Source: Pantoea sp. Ap-967 (lineage in GTDB: Bacteria > Pseudomonadota > Gammaproteobacteria > Pseudomonadales > Pseudomonadaceae). Taken from it: a DNA stretch of 64,000 nt. The stretch spans positions 1-64,000 of the forward strand of contig NZ_VWXK01000028.1 in NCBI RefSeq assembly GCF_011752565.1. Direction: 5' to 3'. Made by a program: the position numbers and the translations under genes. Below the pieces are notes generated by a model. That model was not told the origin of the DNA. It made no database searches and saw only the letters and a list, made by a program, of their open reading frames with translations. Each line of letters begins with the position of its first letter. The stretch's first letter is position 1. This document shows, one piece after another, positions 42,683 to 51,632 of this stretch.

Positions 42683-43089
42683 CGGAACCTCTTCACAGTG
42701 ATATCGGGACACACCCATTGTCGGCGCTCGACTGATACGGATACAGATGCAGGTTGGTGAGAAAAAAGCGGATCAGATGCGTGTGGGGGGCTGGGGAATT
42801 GCTACTTAACATTTCGGTTCGTGTAAAAGCCGGCGGTTGGGGGGGATTCGCCGGCTGGTCGAATTTTCCCGGCCAGAAACCCAGCGGATACAGGCCTATG
42901 GCGGTTTTTTTCGGTACATGAATGGAAACAACCAGTGCGGTGATTTGTAGGAAGTCTTACCGCTGGTAGTAGGTAGAATCTACAAAGTGCTTTTTTACTG
43001 TATAAAATCCCAGTGCTAATTGCGGAATTTGACCTGTTACGGTCATTTTTTCTTACAACAGCACGGATGCTTTAGCGCATGAGGGAGTG
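42683..43089. other. Gene-free stretch with SOS-type promoter
   Basis: About 400 bp, lower in GC than neighbours. The only elements recognised are the LexA-like box near its right end and T-rich runs around 42905 and 43045. No other open frame with a ribosome site. Confidence 0.5.
42998..43013. promoter_or_regulatory. LexA-like SOS box
   Basis: CTG-TATAAAATCC-CAG fits the CTG-N10-CAG LexA operator with an AT-rich centre and overlaps a TATAAA -10-like hexamer. It lies 77 bp upstream of the 55-residue gene at 43090. Confidence 0.55.
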
Positions 43090-43257
43090 ATGGACGAGTT
43101 CACTAGTTCGGGCCTGGGGTTGCAGCAGAGCCTGCTGAATTTGCGTCGGGATCGGGACAAGTTGCTGGCTGAGGGGAAGGTGGGGGCGGCGCGGTTGCTG
43201 AATCGTGAGATCAAGCGGATCGAGGGGATGCTGGCTCGGTTGCGCCTTAGGGAGTGA
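43090..43257 (+). CDS. Small helical protein (55 aa), possibly SOS-regulated
   Basis: ATG 43090 follows a GAGGGAG ribosome site. The 55-residue product is basic and helical, with a heptad pattern (LNLRRDRDKLLAEGKVGAARLLNREIKRIEGMLARLR), suggesting a short coiled coil. Its promoter region contains a LexA-like box. Third-position GC is high, as in real genes here. No function recognised. Confidence 0.65.
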   Translation: MDEFTSSGLGLQQSLLNLRRDRDKLLAEGKVGAARLLNREIKRIEGMLARLRLRE

Positions 43258-43287
43258 AAGGGGTATGGCTTGGGTTGTTTGTCGCCG

Positions 43288-43512
43288 GTGAGATCGAGCG
43301 CCGCCCGCGCGGCGCTTCGCGAGCTGCGCTCGCTCCTACGTTTGTTTCGGGCCAGTTATGCCTGTACCGTCGCGCGCGACCGCCTTGTTGGTTCCCTTCG
43401 ATGTCGCGTCGTACGCCAGGGCGCGCGCGCAGCTAACATGAACATTGGCCCGAAACAAACGTAGGAGCGAGCGTAGCTCGCGAAGCGCCGCGCGGGCGGC
43501 GCTCGATCTCAC
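43288..43512. repeat. 67-bp REP arms in inverted orientation around a 91-bp centre
   Basis: Left arm 43288-43354 and right arm 43446-43512 are reverse complements with a single mismatch over 67 bp. Each arm contains a REP core plus TGGCCCGAAACAAAC and GATCTCAC flanks, like the single copy at 14283-14352. The centre is not repeated elsewhere in the window. This resembles a REPIN-like doublet; no RAYT transposase gene is present in the window. Confidence 0.85.
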
Positions 43513-43844
43513 AGGCGCTACAAGACGCAACCCGCAAGCGCGGCGCGTGATCGCGCCCACAACACACCCTCCCGCCAAACACCTCCCCCCAGCAACTTTT
43601 TCACATCCCCTTCACCGCCCCCAAACAACACCCCCCCTACGATTGCCCCCGCTAAACACCCAGACACAAACATTTTGTTACCTGTGCTGGACATTTTTCC
43701 CATTCACGCTTGGCTTGCACGCAGAACACCGTGCTGGAAGCACGCCCCCGTTCGTTGTACTCACCCCACCCAACGCCGCGCTCGCACCGGATTGCCCCGG
43801 GCGCACCGTTGAAACCGAAAACCGTCTGGCACCAAGGCCTACCC

Positions 43845-45566
43845 ATGACGTCCGACATCCGCCCGCTGCGCCCGTCTGCCCGCTCACTGCCTACCCTAGC
43901 CACCCCCTCGCTGGCCCAACGCATGGCCATCCCCGGCCTTGTGCTGGCGTTCATGCTGTTCTACCTGCTTCCGCTGATGAACCACGGCTTGTGGATACCC
44001 GATGAAACCCGCTATGCCCAGATCGGCCAGGAGATCCTGCTGAGCGACAACTGGGTTGGCCCGCACTTCATGGGCATCCGCTACTTCGAAAAGCCAATCG
44101 GCGGCTACTGGCTGCTCGCCCTGGGCCAGGCGATTTTCGGCGAGAACCTGTTCGGCGTGCGCATCGCCTCGGCCTTGAGCACCGGCATCAGCATCTGCCT
44201 GGCCTACCTGATCGCCCGCAGGCTGTGGAACAACCCACGGATCAGCGCCAGCGCCGCCCTGCTGTACATGAGCTTCGGCCTGATCGCAGGCCAAGCCGGC
44301 TACGCCAACCTCGACCCGCAGTTCACCCTGTGGGTCAACCTGAGCCTGGTGGCAGTATGGTTCGCCATCGACAGCCACAGCACCCGCGCCCGCCTGCTCA
44401 GCTGGGCATTGCTGGGCGTGGCCTGCGCCATGGGCCTGATGACCAAGGGCTTTCTCGCCCTGCTGCTGCCGGTGCTGGTCACCCTGCCATTCATGCTCTG
44501 GCAGCGGCGCTTCGGCGAGCTGCTGCGCTACGGCCCGGTCGCCATCCTGGTGGCGGTGGCCGTCAGCCTGCCCTGGGTGCTGGCGGTGCAGGTGCGTGAA
44601 CCGGACTTCTGGCGGTTCTTCTTCTGGCACGAGCACATCCGCCGCTTTGCCGCCGGTGCCGATGCCCAGCACGCACGGCCATGGTGGTTCTACCTGCCGC
44701 TGCTGTTCGCCGCCAGCCTGCCTTGGGCCGTGCTGCTGCCGAGCGCCCTGCTGCGCGCCTGGCGCGAGCGGCGGGTGCCGAAAATGGCCTTCCTGGGGCT
44801 GTGGTTCCTGCTGCCCCTGGCCTTCTTCAGCGCCAGCAGCGGCAAGCTGCCAACCTACATCATGCCGTGCCTGCTGCCACTGGCCTTGTTGATGGCCTGC
44901 AGTATCAACGGCTGGCTGCACAACCAGGACACGCGCGTGCTGCGCCTGAACGGCGCGGTCAACACCCTGCTGGCAGCGGTCGCCCTGGTGGCACTGGTGT
45001 ACCTGCAGGCCACTCGCCAGCTTTACCAGCACGTCGAAATGTACAGCCTGCTGCTGGTGTGCGTCGTGCTCACCAGCTGGCTGATCGCCAATGCGCTGCA
45101 GGCCATGCGCCCACTGGCCCTATGGGCGATGCCAGCGCTGGGCATCGGCATGCTGGTGGCGCTGCTGCCAGCGGCCATGCCGGCGAGCATCGTCAACAGC
45201 AAGATGCCCGACACCTTCATTGCCGAGCACCAGCAGGCCCTGGGCCAGGCCCACACCCTGCTGAGCAACGACCTGGGCACCGCGTCCGCGCTGGCCTGGC
45301 GCCTGCGCCGGCCTGAAGTGGTGCTGTTCAACACCGTTGGCGAACTCAAGTACGGCCTCAGCGACCCCGCCATGGCCGCGCGCAAGGTTGGCCTCGACGA
45401 CCTCGGCCCCTGGATGGCCGAAGCGCGCAGCAAGGGCTCGGTGGGCGTGGTGCTGCGCATCAACAGCCAGGACGAAGTGCAGGAAGCCCAGGCCATGCCC
45501 AAGGAGGGCGAGCACTTCCGCCGCGGCAACCTGGAAATCTTCATCATTCCCCAGCGCCAGCCATGA
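43845..45566 (+). CDS. arnT: ArnT-type lipid A aminoarabinose transferase (GT39 paralogue)
   Basis: A 573-residue polytopic GT39/GT83-fold transferase that takes L-Ara4N from undecaprenyl phosphate to lipid A at the periplasmic face. The first periplasmic loop has GLWIPDETRYAQIGQEIL with the catalytic acidic residues, YFEKPIGGYWL, and later PDFWRFFFWHEHIRRF. Clearly paralogous to the arnT inside the arn operon (52513). It has a longer N-terminal tail (about 30 Ser/Pro/Arg-rich residues). ATG 43845 is the first credible start. Overlaps the next GT39 gene by ATGA. Confidence 0.85.
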   Translation: MTSDIRPLRPSARSLPTLATPSLAQRMAIPGLVLAFMLFYLLPLMNHGLWIPDETRYAQIGQEILLSDNWVGPHFMGIRYFEKPIGGYWLLALGQAIFGENLFGVRIASALSTGISICLAYLIARRLWNNPRISASAALLYMSFGLIAGQAGYANLDPQFTLWVNLSLVAVWFAIDSHSTRARLLSWALLGVACAMGLMTKGFLALLLPVLVTLPFMLWQRRFGELLRYGPVAILVAVAVSLPWVLAVQVREPDFWRFFFWHEHIRRFAAGADAQHARPWWFYLPLLFAASLPWAVLLPSALLRAWRERRVPKMAFLGLWFLLPLAFFSASSGKLPTYIMPCLLPLALLMACSINGWLHNQDTRVLRLNGAVNTLLAAVALVALVYLQATRQLYQHVEMYSLLLVCVVLTSWLIANALQAMRPLALWAMPALGIGMLVALLPAAMPASIVNSKMPDTFIAEHQQALGQAHTLLSNDLGTASALAWRLRRPEVVLFNTVGELKYGLSDPAMAARKVGLDDLGPWMAEARSKGSVGVVLRINSQDEVQEAQAMPKEGEHFRRGNLEIFIIPQRQP

Positions 45567-47077
45567 GGCTGCTCCGTAACGACCGGCGCGCCCTGCTGCT
45601 GTTGCTGGCCACCACGGCACTGATGCTGCTGGTTGGCCTGGGCAACCGCGAGCTGTGGGGCGCAGAAACCCGCTGGGCCAATATCAGCCTGCAAATGCTG
45701 CAGAGCGGCGACTACTTCGACCCCTACCTCAAGGGCGGCGCCTACTATGACAAGCCGCTGCTGTCGTACTGGCTGATCACCGCCAGCGCCTGGCTGACCG
45801 GTAGCCTGGGCGCCTGGTCGCTGCGGCTGTCTTCGGTGCTGGCGGCGTGGTTGAGCGTATGGCTGGTGTACCTGTTGGGCGAGCGCCTGCTGCAACGGGG
45901 CACTGGCCTGATCGCCGGCTGGATGCTGGCCACCACCTTTTATTTCGTGTTCTGGGCACGGGTGGCCACCGCCGACATTCTCACCGTATGCGGTGTGCTG
46001 GCGGCGCTCTGGTGGTACTGGCGCGGGCCGGACGACACAGGGTTCTGGCGCTACAGCGTGTTCGTCGGGCTGCTGGCACTGACATCACTGTGCAAGGGCC
46101 TGATCGGCTTCATCCTGCCAGGGTTGCTGCTGTTGCCCCACCTGCTGGGCCAAGGCCGCTGGAAGCGCCACCTGAACCTCAGGCTGGCAGCGGCGCTGCT
46201 GCTGGGCGGGGCGCTGTACATCACGCCGTTCCTGCTGTCGCACCTGTATGGCGCGGCGAACTATGCCGAGAGTGGCCTTGGCCTGGTGGTGCGGGAAAAC
46301 CTGGTGCGGTTCTTCCAGCCCTTCGACAACCTCGGCCCGCTCTACACCTACCTGCTGTACCTGCCGGTATATACCCTGCCTTGGGCCCCTTGCTGGATGA
46401 TCGCCCTGTGGGTTGCCCTACGCCAATGGCGGCACATCGAGCCGAACACCCGCTGGCTGGTCCAGGGGCTCGCCCTGCTGATGCTGTTCTTCACCGCCAG
46501 CGGCAGCCGGCGCAGCTATTACGTATTGCCGCTGGTGCCGTTCGCCCAACTGCTCGGGGCCTGGTGGGTCACCCGCTGGCTGGCCGTACGCAACAGCCAA
46601 GGCCGCGGCTTGCACCTGGGCTTTGCGGCAACGGCGGCCCTGCTGGTGGCGGTGCTGGGCATCCTGGTGCCATGGAGCAACGGTGGCGGCGGCGTGATCG
46701 GCTTTGGCAAGGCCGTACGCGAGCTGGCCAGCGCACAGGCACCGCTGGCGCAGTGGCACCTGGTGATGGTCGAGGTAGACAACAAAGTGCCGATGTACCT
46801 GCAAACCGGTGGCGCCCCCTTCCGCTATGTCGCCGACACCGAGGACTACCCGCGCAGCGGCGACACCGCCACGCTGATGGCCTGGCTGGAGCGCGACAGC
46901 GGCCAGCACTGGGACCCGCACCGCACCATCATCGTGGCCCATTACCGGCCCGGCCAACCGCCACCGCTCGACTACCTGAGCCACGATCACCAGGTCATCA
47001 CCACCCAGCCAAGCCGAGGGGAACGGCTGTTGCACTCCGGCGCTGAGCACAGCGTGGCTTATATACCCAAGGCGTGA
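45563..47077 (+). CDS. GT39-family polyprenyl-phosphate-dependent glycosyltransferase
   Basis: 504 residues, around 11-12 helices. The first loop carries the acidic pair as LWGAETRWANISLQMLQSGDYFDP, with YYDKPLLSYWL after it, so the general ArnT/PMT mechanism is retained but the sequence is far from ArnT. It may move another lipid-linked sugar. Translationally coupled to the upstream ArnT paralogue. Confidence 0.78.
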   Translation: MRLLRNDRRALLLLLATTALMLLVGLGNRELWGAETRWANISLQMLQSGDYFDPYLKGGAYYDKPLLSYWLITASAWLTGSLGAWSLRLSSVLAAWLSVWLVYLLGERLLQRGTGLIAGWMLATTFYFVFWARVATADILTVCGVLAALWWYWRGPDDTGFWRYSVFVGLLALTSLCKGLIGFILPGLLLLPHLLGQGRWKRHLNLRLAAALLLGGALYITPFLLSHLYGAANYAESGLGLVVRENLVRFFQPFDNLGPLYTYLLYLPVYTLPWAPCWMIALWVALRQWRHIEPNTRWLVQGLALLMLFFTASGSRRSYYVLPLVPFAQLLGAWWVTRWLAVRNSQGRGLHLGFAATAALLVAVLGILVPWSNGGGGVIGFGKAVRELASAQAPLAQWHLVMVEVDNKVPMYLQTGGAPFRYVADTEDYPRSGDTATLMAWLERDSGQHWDPHRTIIVAHYRPGQPPPLDYLSHDHQVITTQPSRGERLLHSGAEHSVAYIPKA

Positions 47078-47129
47078 TGTTTAACGCCCGAGCGTGCAAC
47101 TTAAGCGCACCGTGCAGCCAACGCCGGAC

Positions 47130-47146
47130 ATTAATAAATATTTAAT
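47130..47146 (+). promoter_or_regulatory. Possible PmrA box upstream of arnB
   Basis: ATTAAT-N5-TTTAAT is a direct repeat of TTAAT with an 11-bp period, like the CTTAAT-N5-CTTAAT box of PmrA. It is in the 384-bp gap before arnB, which contains no other gene and is strikingly AT-rich, but it sits 330 bp from the start codon, so a long leader is implied. Confidence 0.38.
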
Positions 47147-47461
47147 AAAACAATGCATTACGGCGGTTCTAACTATTCGTTATCCATCCATTTGAATGGC
47201 AACCTGAACCTGAGCTGTCCAACAGCAAGATGTCACGCTGGCGCGACTGTTTTTTGATGTTTCTTTCACAAATTCAGGCATAACCTTGATTGGATAAGCC
47301 CCGGTATTAGCCGCGGCGGCAAACACCGAAAGACTGACTTCGCGCAAACCATTAATCATTTTGCCAGTGCCCTTGATGCAAAAGCATTTATTGCGTCTAC
47401 GCTGGGAATGGATTCAATGAAATCAATGGGTTCTGTTATTTATTGCATGACCGAGGTGTTC

Positions 47462-48610
47462 ATGAGTGAGGCGTTTCTCCCCTTCTCTCGCCCTAGCATG
47501 GGCGAAGAAGAAATTGCAGCTGTCGGCCACGTTCTGCGCTCGGGCTGGATCACCACCGGGCCACAGAACCAGGCATTGGAAGAACAGTTTGCCCAATACG
47601 TCGGTTGTCGCCATGCCGTGGCCCTGTCCTCGGCCACCGGCGGCATGCACATCGCCCTGCTGGCCCTGGGCATTGGCCCAGGGGACGAAGTGATCACCCC
47701 GTCGCAAACCTGGGTTTCGACCGCCAACATGATTTCGCTGATCGGCGCCACGCCGGTGTTCGTCGACATCGACCGCGACACCCTGATGACCGACGCCGCC
47801 CGTATCGAAGCGGCCATCACCCCACGCACCAAGGCCATCATCCCGGTGCACTACGCCGGCGCCGCATTCGACCTCGACCCGCTGTACGCCTTGGCCGACA
47901 AGCATGGAATCGCCGTGATCGAAGACGCCGCCCATGCCGCCGGCACCCGCTACAAAGGCCGCCATGTCGGTGCCCGTGGCACGGCGATCTTCTCGTTCCA
48001 CGCGATCAAGAACATGACCTGCGCCGAAGGCGCGATGTTCGTCAGCGACGACGAAGCCCTGGCCAGCCGCGTGCGCATGCTCAAGTTCCATGGCCTGGGC
48101 GTTGATGCCTACGACCGCCTGACCCACGGCCGCAAGCCCCAGGCCCAGGTCATCGAGCCTGGCTTCAAGTACAACCTGGCCGACATCAACGCCGCCATCG
48201 CCCTGGTGCAGCTCAAGCGCCTGGATGCGATCAACGCCCGCCGCAGCGAGCTGGCCGCGCGCTACCAGCAGCGCCTTGAAGGCCTGCCGGTGCAACCGCT
48301 GGCGCTGCCGGCCTACCCGCAGCAGCACGCCTGGCACCTGTACATCCTGCGCATCGACAGCGAACGCTGTGGCCTGGACCGCGAAGCCTTCATGAAAGGC
48401 CTGCAGGAACGTGGCATCGGCAGCGGCATTCATTTCATCGCCACCCACCTGCACACCTGGTACCGCCAGCGCGACCCGCAGCTGTCGCTGCCCAACACCG
48501 AATGGAACTCGGCGCGGCTGTGCTCGATTCCATTGTTCCCGGACATGACCGACCACGACCTCGAGCGGGTCGTCACCGCCATTGAACAGCTTGTGGGAAA
48601 TCGCCCGTGA
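47462..48610 (+). CDS. arnB: UDP-4-amino-4-deoxy-L-arabinose:oxoglutarate aminotransferase
   Basis: A 382-residue PLP enzyme of the DegT/DnrJ/EryC1 family that makes UDP-L-Ara4N from UDP-4-keto-pentose with glutamate as donor. The PLP lysine is in SFHAIKNMTCAEGAM (residues ~180-194); VIEDAAHAAGTRYKG binds the cofactor. ATG 47462 (MSEAFLPFSRPSMGEEE) has a GAGG site and matches known ArnB N-termini; ATG 47408 would add an unconserved leader. First gene of arnBCADTEF-ugd, with all junctions overlapping from arnC onwards. Confidence 0.96.
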   Translation: MSEAFLPFSRPSMGEEEIAAVGHVLRSGWITTGPQNQALEEQFAQYVGCRHAVALSSATGGMHIALLALGIGPGDEVITPSQTWVSTANMISLIGATPVFVDIDRDTLMTDAARIEAAITPRTKAIIPVHYAGAAFDLDPLYALADKHGIAVIEDAAHAAGTRYKGRHVGARGTAIFSFHAIKNMTCAEGAMFVSDDEALASRVRMLKFHGLGVDAYDRLTHGRKPQAQVIEPGFKYNLADINAAIALVQLKRLDAINARRSELAARYQQRLEGLPVQPLALPAYPQQHAWHLYILRIDSERCGLDREAFMKGLQERGIGSGIHFIATHLHTWYRQRDPQLSLPNTEWNSARLCSIPLFPDMTDHDLERVVTAIEQLVGNRP

Positions 48611-49629
48611 GACCTTACCCGATCCACCGCGTGTCCATCGTCATCCCGGTGTACAACGAAGAACAGAGCCTGCCGGAGCTGCTGCGCCGCACCGCAGCCG
48701 CCTGCCAGCAACTGCATCACCCCTATGAAATCGTGCTGGTCGACGACGGCAGCCGCGACGAATCCGCCAGCATCCTGGAAGACGCCGCCAAGGCCGAGAA
48801 CAGCCCGTTCGTGGCGGTGATCCTCAACCGCAACTACGGCCAGCACGCAGCGATCATGGCCGGCTTCGAGCAGTGCCAGGGCGATGTGGTGATTACCCTC
48901 GACGCCGACCTGCAGAACCCGCCGGAGGAGATCCCGCGGCTGGTCGCCGAGGCCGAGCGCGGTTTCGACGTGGTCGGCACGGTGCGCAGCAACCGCCAGG
49001 ACTCGGCCCTGCGCCGCTGGCCGTCGAAGGTCATCAACTACGCGGTCAAGCGCTCCACCGGCGTTGCCATGAGCGACTACGGCTGCATGCTGCGCGCCTA
49101 CCGGCGCACGGTGATCGACGCCATGCTCGCCTGCCGCGAGCGCAGCACGTTCATCCCCATCCTGGCCAACAGTTTCGCCCGCCACACCACCGAAATCACC
49201 GTGCACCACGCCGAGCGCGAACACGGCGACTCCAAGTACAGCCCCATGCGCCTGATCAGCCTGATGTTCGACCTGATCACCTGCATGACCACCACGCCCC
49301 TGCGCCTGCTGAGCATCGTCGGTTTCAGCATGGCCGCACTCGGCGTGCTGTTCGCCGTGGCGCTGATCGTGCTGCGCCTGGCCTTCGGCCCGGGCTGGGC
49401 GGGCAACGGCCTGTTCGTGCTGTTCGCCGTGTTGTTCGTGTTCACCGGTGGCCAGTTCATCGGCATGGGCCTGCTGGGCGAGTACCTGGGCCGCATGTAC
49501 AGCGATGTGCGCGCCCGCCCACGGTTCTTCATCGAAAAAGTGCTGCGCAGCGGCCCTGCGCCCACCCCTGCAACCCCAGTCACCGTTGACGGTTTCACTT
49601 CCTCCACTTCTGGTCAGGTTCATTCATGA
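48607..49629 (+). CDS. arnC: Undecaprenyl-phosphate 4-deoxy-4-formamido-L-arabinose transferase
   Basis: A 340-residue GT2 enzyme anchored by two C-terminal helices (~235-260, 270-295). VSIVIPVYNEEQSLPELL and LVDDGSRDES open the nucleotide-sugar domain; LDADLQNPPEEIP carries the metal-binding Asp. Transfers Ara4-formyl-N from UDP to undecaprenyl phosphate. Four-base overlaps with arnB and arnA. Start is a GTG at 48607. Confidence 0.95.
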   Translation: MRPYPIHRVSIVIPVYNEEQSLPELLRRTAAACQQLHHPYEIVLVDDGSRDESASILEDAAKAENSPFVAVILNRNYGQHAAIMAGFEQCQGDVVITLDADLQNPPEEIPRLVAEAERGFDVVGTVRSNRQDSALRRWPSKVINYAVKRSTGVAMSDYGCMLRAYRRTVIDAMLACRERSTFIPILANSFARHTTEITVHHAEREHGDSKYSPMRLISLMFDLITCMTTTPLRLLSIVGFSMAALGVLFAVALIVLRLAFGPGWAGNGLFVLFAVLFVFTGGQFIGMGLLGEYLGRMYSDVRARPRFFIEKVLRSGPAPTPATPVTVDGFTSSTSGQVHS

Positions 49630-51632
49630 GTGCAAAAACAGTTGTCTTCGCCTACCACGATATCGGCTGCGCCGGCATTGAAGCCCTGCTTGCCTGCGGC
49701 TATGACATTGCAGCGGTGTTCACTCATGCCGACGACCCCAAGGAAAACACCTTCTACGGCTCGGTAGCCCAGTTGTGCGCCCGCAAGGGCATTGCGGTGC
49801 ACGCCCCCGAGGACGTCAACCACCCGCTGTGGGTGGAGCGCATCAACACCCTCGCACCGGACTACCTGTTCTCCTTCTACTACCGCAACCTGCTGGGCGA
49901 ACCCTTGCTGGCCGCCGGGCGCAAGGGCGCATTCAACCTGCATGGCTCACTGCTGCCGCGCTACCGTGGCCGGGCGCCGGCCAACTGGGTGCTGGTCAAC
50001 GGCGAAAGCGAAACCGGCGTGACCCTGCACCGCATGGTCAAGCGTGCCGATGCCGGCGCCATCGTCGCCCAGCTGCCGGTGGCCATCGAACGCAGCGACA
50101 CGGCGCTGAGCCTGCACGGCAAGCTGCGCGCCGCCGCCGCCGACCTGCTGCGCGACACCTTGCCGGCGCTGCGCCAGGGCAAGCTCAGCGAAACCCCGCA
50201 GGACGAGGCCAAGGCCACCGTGTTCGGCCGCCGTACCGCCGCCGATGGCCGCCTGGACTGGCAGCAACCTGCCGAAACTCTGTTCAACCTGGTGCGCGCC
50301 GTCACCCAGCCCTACCCCGGCGCGTTCTGCCCGGTGGGCGAGCACAAACTGATCGTGTGGCAGGCGGATGTCGCCAAGGGCAACGAGGGCCTGGCCCCTG
50401 GCCGGGTAATCAGCACCGACCCGCTGCGCGTTGCCTGTGGCGAGGATTCGCTGGTGATCCACGCCGGCCAGCGCAACGACAACGGCCTGTACCTGAGCGG
50501 CCCGCAACTGGCCGGTGAATTGGGCCTGGTCGAGGGCTCGCTGCTGCGCGCCGCCGACTCACGCCGCGCCGTTCGCCGCACCCGGGTGCTGATCCTGGGT
50601 GTGAACGGCTTTATCGGCAACCACCTGTCCGAACGCCTGCTCAGCGACGAGCGTTATGAGGTGTACGGCCTGGACATCGGCTGCGACGCCATCGAACGCC
50701 TGCGCAACCACCCGCGCTTCCACTTCGTCGAAGGCGATATCAGCATCCATTCCGAGTGGATCGAATACCACATCAAGAAGTGCGACGTGGTGCTGCCGCT
50801 GGTGGCCATCGCCACGCCCATCGAATACACCCGCAACCCGCTGCGCGTGTTCGAGCTGGACTTCGAGGAAAACCTGCGCCTGGTGCGCTACTGCGTGAAG
50901 TACAACAAGCGCGTGATCTTCCCGTCCACCTCGGAAGTCTATGGCATGTGCCAGGACCCGAACTTCGATGAAGACACCTCCAACCTGGTGGTCGGGCCGA
51001 TCAACAAGCAGCGCTGGATCTACTCGGTGTCCAAGCAGCTGCTCGACCGGGTGATCTGGGCCTATGGCCAGAAGGGCCTGAACTTCACCCTGTTCCGCCC
51101 CTTCAACTGGATGGGCCCGCGCCTGGACCGCCTGGACTCGGCGCGCATCGGCAGCTCCCGGGCCATCACCCAGTTGATCCTCAACCTGGTGGAAGGCACG
51201 CCGATCCGCCTGTTCGACGGCGGCGCGCAGAAGCGCTGCTTCACCGACATCGCCGATGGCGTCGAGGCCCTGGCACGGATCATCGACAACGACGGCGATG
51301 CCTGCAACGGCCAGATCATCAACATCGGCAACCCGGACAACGAAGCCAGCATTCGCCAGCTGGGCGAAGAACTGCTGCGCCAGTTCGAAGCCCACCCGCT
51401 GCGCAGCCACTTCCCGCCGTTCGCCGGTTTCCGCGATGTCGAGAGCAAGGCGTTCTACGGCGGCGGCTACCAGGACGTGTCCCACCGCAAGCCAAGCATT
51501 GCCAATGCCAAGCGCCTGCTGAACTGGGAACCGACCGTAGAGATGCGCGAAACCATCGGCAACACGCTGGACTTCTTCCTGCGCGAAGCCCTGCGCGAGG
51601 TCGAAGCCCGCCCGGCAGAAGATGCACGCTGA
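49626..51632 (+). CDS. arnA: Bifunctional UDP-glucuronate decarboxylase / UDP-Ara4N formyltransferase
   Basis: A 668-residue two-domain enzyme. Residues ~1-300: formyltransferase with the catalytic Asn/His/Asp in FNLHGSLLPRYRGRAPANWVL and KRADAGAIVAQ. Residues ~315-660: SDR dehydrogenase/decarboxylase with ILGVNGFIGNHLSERLL, FPSTSEVYGM and the YSVSK catalytic pair, which turns UDP-glucuronate into UDP-4-keto-arabinose. Full length compared with E. coli ArnA (660). Overlaps arnC by four bases and arnD by one. Confidence 0.97.
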   Translation: MSAKTVVFAYHDIGCAGIEALLACGYDIAAVFTHADDPKENTFYGSVAQLCARKGIAVHAPEDVNHPLWVERINTLAPDYLFSFYYRNLLGEPLLAAGRKGAFNLHGSLLPRYRGRAPANWVLVNGESETGVTLHRMVKRADAGAIVAQLPVAIERSDTALSLHGKLRAAAADLLRDTLPALRQGKLSETPQDEAKATVFGRRTAADGRLDWQQPAETLFNLVRAVTQPYPGAFCPVGEHKLIVWQADVAKGNEGLAPGRVISTDPLRVACGEDSLVIHAGQRNDNGLYLSGPQLAGELGLVEGSLLRAADSRRAVRRTRVLILGVNGFIGNHLSERLLSDERYEVYGLDIGCDAIERLRNHPRFHFVEGDISIHSEWIEYHIKKCDVVLPLVAIATPIEYTRNPLRVFELDFEENLRLVRYCVKYNKRVIFPSTSEVYGMCQDPNFDEDTSNLVVGPINKQRWIYSVSKQLLDRVIWAYGQKGLNFTLFRPFNWMGPRLDRLDSARIGSSRAITQLILNLVEGTPIRLFDGGAQKRCFTDIADGVEALARIIDNDGDACNGQIINIGNPDNEASIRQLGEELLRQFEAHPLRSHFPPFAGFRDVESKAFYGGGYQDVSHRKPSIANAKRLLNWEPTVEMRETIGNTLDFFLREALREVEARPAEDAR

